NCBI RefSeq assembly: GCF_010093535.1
Contig: NW_022985193.1
Location: 249,591-313,590 of the forward strand
DNA from: Lindgomyces ingoldianus
Taxonomy: Eukaryota > Ascomycota > Dothideomycetes > Pleosporales > Lindgomycetaceae
DNA: 64,000 nt
Direction: 5' to 3'
The notes below the pieces were generated by a model. It was not told the origin of the DNA, made no database searches, and worked only from the letters and a program-made list of their open reading frames with translations. A program made the translations under genes and the position numbers. This document shows positions 58,554-64,000 of the stretch, piece by piece (the first letter of the stretch is position 1; each line of letters starts with the position of its first letter).

Positions 58554-61500
58554 TTACGGCATTTCCTCAATGCCGTTGATGATTTGCACATCTTGATATT
58601 CTGACGCGTCAGCATCCTTCATTTCAACCTCAACTGATCCCGCCTCACCAGGTTCTCGTCGGACTGCTTCCGTTAATTTGTCTACCTGGTCCGCGCGAAC
58701 GTAGACGATACCGGTGGAGGTGGCGGGGTTCTTCTCTTCTTGCTCGAAAATATCCTTGAGGTCCTCGACTTCGTCAACGCGATCGTCATTGTACTTGCGC
58801 CATATCCTTTTCTGGAAATCGTATATGAATATCCAATAATGGCCTCCAGTGGCACTGCCTCGATGCATGAAGACAGCATGTAGGCGGTAGGGGTGATCCG
58901 TACAATCAGTAAAAATGGAGTTGATCTGGATATCGATCTCCTTCATCTGTTCGTCCAGAGTACTAGCTTCCTTGTGAAGCTGGACCGCCCTATCACGCAT
59001 CTGATTTGCGAGGTCGGGATAGGTGGGTATGGAATTCTCATCAAGATCAATCAGTGTTCCCTCCGCAGCTTTTTGAAGGTCCTCGACGAAAGCAGCAGCT
59101 CCGTCCACAGCATCCGCTAGACTAAGTTTAAGTTCGGTCTCAGTCAGCTGAGCCTTACGGGCCTCCAGCGCCTTCAGCCTCCGCTGAAGCTGCCACTGTC
59201 TCTCGCGGCGCTCTTGAAGCTCCTCTTCGGATAGAGATTTCGTCTTGTTGAGGTATCGGTCGAGGTATAGAACTTCATCCAGGGCAACATGCGATTCGTC
59301 TTTCTTGCTTCGGCCGCCTTCGAATACCAAACGCCGAACGTTCACAATCTGGATGGGTGAGGCCACGTCAATATACTCGTACTTCGACGCCTTTGCATTT
59401 TCTTCCTTTGACGTAACGTCCTCAAGCTCAATCAGACTGAATTCGTCGTCCAATGCCGCATAAAGAGGTCGATTTCTGTTGCCAGGCGAGATGAGATGAT
59501 TGTCCTGAAGAGCCATATTGCGTGCCGTAACACCTTTCAGCTTCCTGACGGTGGTTATATCTGAGAAGAACAACCTCTTAATCAAATCGACTTGCTCGCC
59601 ATCGCGCATTGTGCCCTCTCCTTTCATTGCACAAGATAGTAGATCGAAGATATTATTGAGAATTTCTGCAGCATCTTGTTGTTGCGCAACCGCTTCGAGT
59701 GCTTTGATGCTCGCGCTGACTTGTGCGGAGGTTTGCGGTCTTGGAGGAACTGGAGGAGGCCTGGATGGTGGCTCGGGTTTGCTTGGGGCTTTCGTTTGAT
59801 CACCATCAGTCACAACAACCTCCATGCGGTCCTCGTCCACATCTATCTCTGCTACTGTAGAGGAAGTATCGCTCTTCTTGGCGACGTCATCGTCTCCCAT
59901 GACCGAGTCTATGCCATCCGTGGCATGGTTCTCATATGCTGTGCCTGGGGGAGGCATTGGACCAGCAACTGGCAAGCCACCAATCTCACCCAGTCCGGAG
60001 TGAGTTCCGTTGGGCTCTGCTGGCTTATCCGCGATAGTTTCTGACTTCGCGAGCGCTAGGGCTGCCAACTTGGTCTCCGGTCGCACGCTGTCGGTCGGTG
60101 CGGTAATCATGTGACGAAAAAGCTTCCTTAATTCGAGGACGACTTGTGTCTGTCAGCATGCAGGTTTTTTTTTTTTTTTTGGGATCTAGGGAATACTCAC
60201 ACTGCTGCGCTTTTTCGACCTTATCAAGCTTCACTGCGGTTCGCCCCACTCTTTTACCAACCACCGCCTCCTCCGTGAGCTCCTGCATTTGATCGTCGCC
60301 GTTCAGGACCATCTCCCGCAGGGGTTTGATGGTGAATAGGAATTGCAAAACACTATTCAGGTAGCAGGTATTACCAATGTTCTGGCAGCCAACCGGCCAG
60401 ATGTTCAGAGGGTATGTCTTCCTTGGCGGGCCGAAGTCATGGTTTGCTGGCGTTTTGTGGTTGTCTTTCTGATCTCTGCAGATCAATTGGTACGCTTTCT
60501 CGTACTTTTCCGCGCTTTCGGGGTTGCTCGCTACGTATGTTGCGCGTGTCGCCTCTAACACCTCAGCGTCGAGGGCATTTGCTCTGTCTTGGATGCCCAG
60601 AAGGGCGTATGCCTCAGCCACATCCATCTCTGTGTCGCCTTCCATAACGCCTCTCTCAAGGAAGTCCACTAGTCTCTGGCTTTTACGGTGTTCAGCGACG
60701 ATTTGAACTGCTTTGGTGGCAATATCTTTCGTGCTAGGATTTTCGTTGGTCTAGGAATAGAATTAGCGAGTGTCGTGGCGTGGGGGGCTGAGCAATGGTG
60801 AAAGTGAAGGTGAAGGTGAAGGTGAAGATGAGGGCATGTGAGAGGAGCGTGGACGCCAAGAGCAGGGGAAGCAACGACGCTTCCCCACGGTAGAAACTGA
60901 CCTTTAAGGTGTACATGGTCATAACAAAATCATCAGGCTGTCCAGGGTCCAGATCTAGCCATGACAAAGCTTGCTCGTAGGTCTCGATTGCGTTTGACGC
61001 CTCGTTCTGTATTTTCTCACTCTGGCGCGCATAGCCAATTGTCCGAAGATTGTTCCGCGCTGCTTCAACCTGGGCAGGAGGGATGTCTGCAAGGCGGGCT
61101 TTGAATTGCCCGATGATAAAATCATCACTCAGAAGACTTGAATGCCTCTCGTCCAAGCCAAACCATCGGTATGCCTTCTCCACCTCCTTTCGATCCGCCT
61201 GACCTTGTGAAGCCAACATCTGCACCTGTTCTTCCAGCATGTTACTCTTCCTGCCGACGGCAATCGCCCGCAAGGCCTCAAAGTAGTACATTGAGTTTGC
61301 CAGGTCGACGGCAACCTGCCTAGCGTACGCAAATAGCAGTAATGCATCTGAAAAGTCGCCGACGGCACCCAAGCCAGCGTAGTATGGATGGTCCTCTTCG
61401 TGGTTTGTACTGCGTGCTTCCGTGCGGGTCATGGGTTTCTTGTCGTAGCCCAAACAGCCAAGCGCTCGTTGTATGTCGTTGATGGAGGGCTGTGGCGTAC

Positions 61501-62498
61501 TTACCGCATTCCTGGCTCCTAGCCGCTCAGACTCTGGATATTTGAGGATAAGTGTTATGAGCTCATACCGCGCGTCTTCGATTAGGGTACGTGCTGTGTC
61601 CGTGTCTAATGGGTGCCTAGCGGGTGGAGGCCTAGGAAGATACCACACCTCTGCATGGCTTCCATCATCTTCAATTTCGACGGCATTTGTGAATCCAAGG
61701 CCCTTAAGGATGTCGTCGCAATCTCTCCCAAAAGTTTTCAGAAACTTGCGATTAAGGAGAGGAATCCGAGCCTTTCCCTTCTGGGGCGATAGGGAGTCCT
61801 GTAGATAGGTACTCAGGAAGTCCAGCGCATCCACAGACCGGGCCATATGCGCATCGGCACGGTCTCCGCTTATCTGTCGCGCGGCCTCCCACCTTTTCCT
61901 CAAGTGCATTCGATTTGTCAATAGTGTTATGTGTTGGTCGCTGAACCGGGGAGGCAGCAGCCGTATGCGCACTTCTACAGGACATGTGGGCGCCGAGCAG
62001 TGAAACCGGTAACTTCGGGGAACGTTCTGCCTTCCAAAGGGGTCTCTTTGCGAAGTGTCTTCCTGCTCGTAGATGAAGTGATGTATGGGGAAATCTGCAC
62101 TCGATGAACGGCAGGGGGAGGTCTTGGAGCCGTTGTCGCGGAAGTCGACCATGAGGTCCAGATGCCAGCGGCATTGTTGGCAGAAGGACGCAATCCGGTA
62201 TACAGTCTCATGGCACGGGTCCTCGCCAGCCTTGGGGAGCACGCTCTGCTCATTTTTGGCCATGAATATGTGCCTGCAGTTGCGGAAAGGGACGGCGACC
62301 ACCGGGTCATCGTCGGGGTCGAAGGGCGGAGGGGAGGTAGTGAGGAGGTTGCGCCCGGCTCGTTCTTCGTGTCGCGGATCGTAGGTGAGAAGATCCTGGA
62401 GCAGCCGTGGCGCCGTCTTACCTAGCAATTACAGATGCATTAGTACACCACGTTTTTTTTTTTTCAAGCTTCCAGTAGTTACCTGGCCTTGTCGACAT
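58554..62498 (-). CDS. UBP2: Ubiquitin carboxyl-terminal hydrolase Ubp2
   Basis: Four exons: 62498-62483 (only 16 nt), 62421-60902, 60750-60201 and 60142-58554; 1224 aa against 1272 in yeast. Ubp2 removes ubiquitin, favouring K63 chains, and works with the Rsp5 ligase. The tiny first exon gives MSTRP, and splicing yields [19 protein letters not shown], which fits the fungal N-terminus; without it the frame has only a TTG. Residues 1-500 are the conserved Ubp2 N-terminal region. The catalytic Cys box is [19 protein letters not shown] with Cys641, and the His box is [11 protein letters not shown] with His1130, followed by YNDDRV. A long insert of about 250 residues, disordered and then coiled, splits the USP fold. 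Intron 2 carries a GTGAAG hexamer repeat, intron 3 an 18-nt A/T run. Confidence 0.95.
60798..60827. repeat. GTGAAG hexanucleotide repeat in a UBP2 intron
   Basis: Four perfect GTGAAG units follow one GTGAAA unit. On the coding (minus) strand this is a CTTCAC pyrimidine-rich tract about 50-75 nt before the intron acceptor, so changes in copy number could affect splicing. Confidence 0.85.
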
Positions 62499-63008
62499 TT
62501 CCACCGCAGAACTTTGTCGGGGTCCTACGGCGGAAAACCCGGGGAGAGAGAGTGAAGCTCTGGAGTCTCAACGAGGTGAGAAGCACTCCGTGGTGGGAGA
62601 TGGGGGGATAGTGGAATCAGAAGAGAGAGTGAGGAGATTAAGAGGACGAGAGTGCATCTGCAGCATAGCAGGCGGCAACTCTGGAAGCTTTGGAAACCTC
62701 GAGCGGCTGGCAGGCTAACACTCGCCACGCAAGCCCAGATAAGCTGCCGTGCGACACGTGGACTAAAAAGCCTTTGGACGCTCTAGAATCAATCCAAATA
62801 GCGGCCAAACACTGGACCAAAGTAATTGCGTCGTGCTGAGACACTATAACACTGGAGGGCAGTGATGCATGCACTTTCGCCGCGAAGGCGGTGGCAGAAT
62901 CCTTGCCCGACTAAGGCTAGCTGCGAGTGGACTGATGGTACCTCATCCGCAACACCAGACACCCTCCAGCTCTTGACATCCCCATCCGCAGCCGCCACCC
63001 CGTCCGCC
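62499..63008. promoter_or_regulatory. Divergent promoter of UBP2 and the complex I subunit
   Basis: Start codons of the two divergent genes are 510 bp apart. No TATA box is seen. The minus strand upstream of UBP2 (about 62600-62660) is a CT-rich tract (GAG-rich on plus). Confidence 0.55.
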
Positions 63009-63740
63009 ATGGCTGCCGAACACGATGCCTTTCACCCAGTCGATACCCTGGCGAACACGGCCAGCACCATCCTCCAAACCACCGCCTGTGGCGCCATTGT
63101 CGCCGGTGTGCAGAACACTTTAAGGAAGCAGAATGTAGGCGCCATGGGTATCATCACCCGCTCAGGACACATAATTGCGACATTTGGTATGAACTGGCAT
63201 CCATAGTGCACCCTTGGTGAGGGCAGATCTAATTGAGGTATAGCCGGTGTTGGTGCCTTTTATCAATTCTCTCGTGACTCTGCCGCCAACCTCCGGTCAA
63301 AAGAGGACGCATATAATGAAGCAATTGGCGGTTTCATGGGAGGCGCAGTAGTAGGTCTAGCGAGTACGTGGTCCACGATGTCTTCACAGCGCTTGGCTAA
63401 TAACCTACAGGAAGACGCATACCGGTGATGCTTGGATCTGGGGCTGCATTGGCTGTGGTCATGTCAGCGTTCTACTACACCAAGGGATTCAGAGGATATA
63501 GATATGGACAGGACCTAGAGGAAGATGAGGTTGAGCGAAAGGAGCGAATGAAGAAGCTCCGCCGGCGCCCGATCCAAGAGACCATTGATCAACTGGGCGA
63601 GGGCCGGGGTAGGTCTGATATTCACTCCGACTTGGAATTGCAAGCTAAGAGTACTAGGTATCTATGCACCAGGGTGGGAGGAGAGACGACGAGAGCGATT
63701 GATGAAGAAGTACGGCGTCGACGTAGGTCCGTACCAGTAA
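63009..63740 (+). CDS. NADH:ubiquinone oxidoreductase 21.3 kDa-type subunit (NDUFA11/B14.7 family)
   Basis: Four exons: 63009-63186, 63244-63363, 63411-63608 and 63658-63740; 192 aa (about 21 kDa), all phases closing. It is an accessory membrane subunit of mitochondrial complex I, related to the Tim17/22/23 family. Small-residue helices run GAIVAGVQNTLRKQNVGAMG, then AGVGAFYQFSRDSAANLR, the Tim17-like AIGGFMGGAVVGLA, and IPVMLGSGAALAVVMSAFYY. The C-terminal part (RRRPIQETIDQLGEGRG, IYAPGWEERRRERLMKKYG) is the matrix or intermembrane tail typical of the fungal orthologue. The last exon was placed by the EERRRERL motif; the unspliced frame runs on to 63910 and looks non-coding. Divergent from UBP2. 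Confidence 0.9.
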
Positions 63741-64000
63741 GCGCAGCCACAGCAGCCAATACCTTTTCCTTGGAGTCTAGTCAAGCAAGAGCAAAGGCTG
63801 ACCACAGAGATCTAAGCCTCCACTGGCTTGTGTATATATTGATCCAAAATCGAAGATCCGCAATTGCAGACGCCGTGCGCAGTTTCGTGGCACAAAGTTC
63901 ACACTTATGAAGTCTTATACTGCTGTGTTGTATTGCCTTAATGAGACCAAGCCGTGCGTTTTCTAAGACCTGGCCTGACCTAGTGCTTGTTGGACAACGT
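63741..64000. other. 3' flank at the right edge
   Basis: It follows the complex I subunit stop and runs off the window. Nothing recognisable. Confidence 0.4.

Noticed and set aside
63609..63910. Continuation of the complex I subunit frame beyond exon 3
   Set aside because: The family tail (EERRRERLMKKYG) is restored only by splicing 63608 to 63658; the run-on frame is non-conserved.
1..64000. tRNA, rRNA, CRISPR and intact transposons
   Set aside because: I searched by eye for B-box-like GGTTCGA..CC motifs, rRNA blocks, spaced repeats and transposase/reverse-transcriptase motifs and found none convincing. A covariance-model and repeat-library search would be needed to exclude small RNAs and old repeats.

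Overview
The window comes from the nuclear genome of a filamentous ascomycete (Pezizomycotina). Almost every gene is interrupted by short GT-AG introns of about 45-65 nt, often with a CTAAC/CTGAC branch site just before the acceptor. The gene content is also fungal: an augmin subunit HAUS1, an AA9 lytic polysaccharide monooxygenase, a fungal-type zinc-finger regulator, Utp22, Ubp2, a Slm1-like PH protein and the fungal NDUFA11-type complex I subunit. The class is not certain. Exon coordinates were derived by hand from splice signals, reading-frame phase and recalled family alignments.

Layout. 0.5-6.5 kb is housekeeping: HAUS1 (-) and protein-L-isoaspartate methyltransferase (+) are divergent, followed by a GTPBP1/2-like GTPase (-). 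6.5-17 kb is gene-poor and holds one gene, a five-exon proline-rich C2H2 zinc-finger protein (-), between two stretches of 5.0 and 3.7 kb where no gene is visible. 17-23 kb holds cystathionine gamma-synthase (-) and UTP22 (+) as a divergent pair. 23.9-45.8 kb is an accessory metabolic region: a C2H2/fungal_trans regulator, an alpha/beta hydrolase, a type-B carboxylesterase, a broken carboxymuconolactone decarboxylase, a short-chain dehydrogenase, an intact P450, a small unknown protein, a broken P450 that has lost its haem cysteine, an FAD monooxygenase, an unknown fungal protein, a broken berberine-bridge-type FAD oxidase and an AA9 LPMO. 48-64 kb returns mainly to housekeeping and signalling: Slm1-like protein, MFS transporter, zinc-less MDR reductase, Ubp2 deubiquitinase and the complex I subunit.

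Reading of the whole. The accessory block looks like a partly decayed catabolic or detoxification neighbourhood for aromatic, lactone or ester compounds. It has a pathway-type regulator at one end, hydrolases, a dehydrogenase, P450 and flavin monooxygenase, plus three oxidoreductase/decarboxylase genes that are recognisable but disabled. There is no PKS, NRPS or terpene synthase backbone, so this is not a standard secondary-metabolite cluster. The main unexplained items are the two long gene-poor tracts around the zinc-finger gene, a 380-codon stop-free frame over that gene's 3' end, and the small protein at 35.5 kb.
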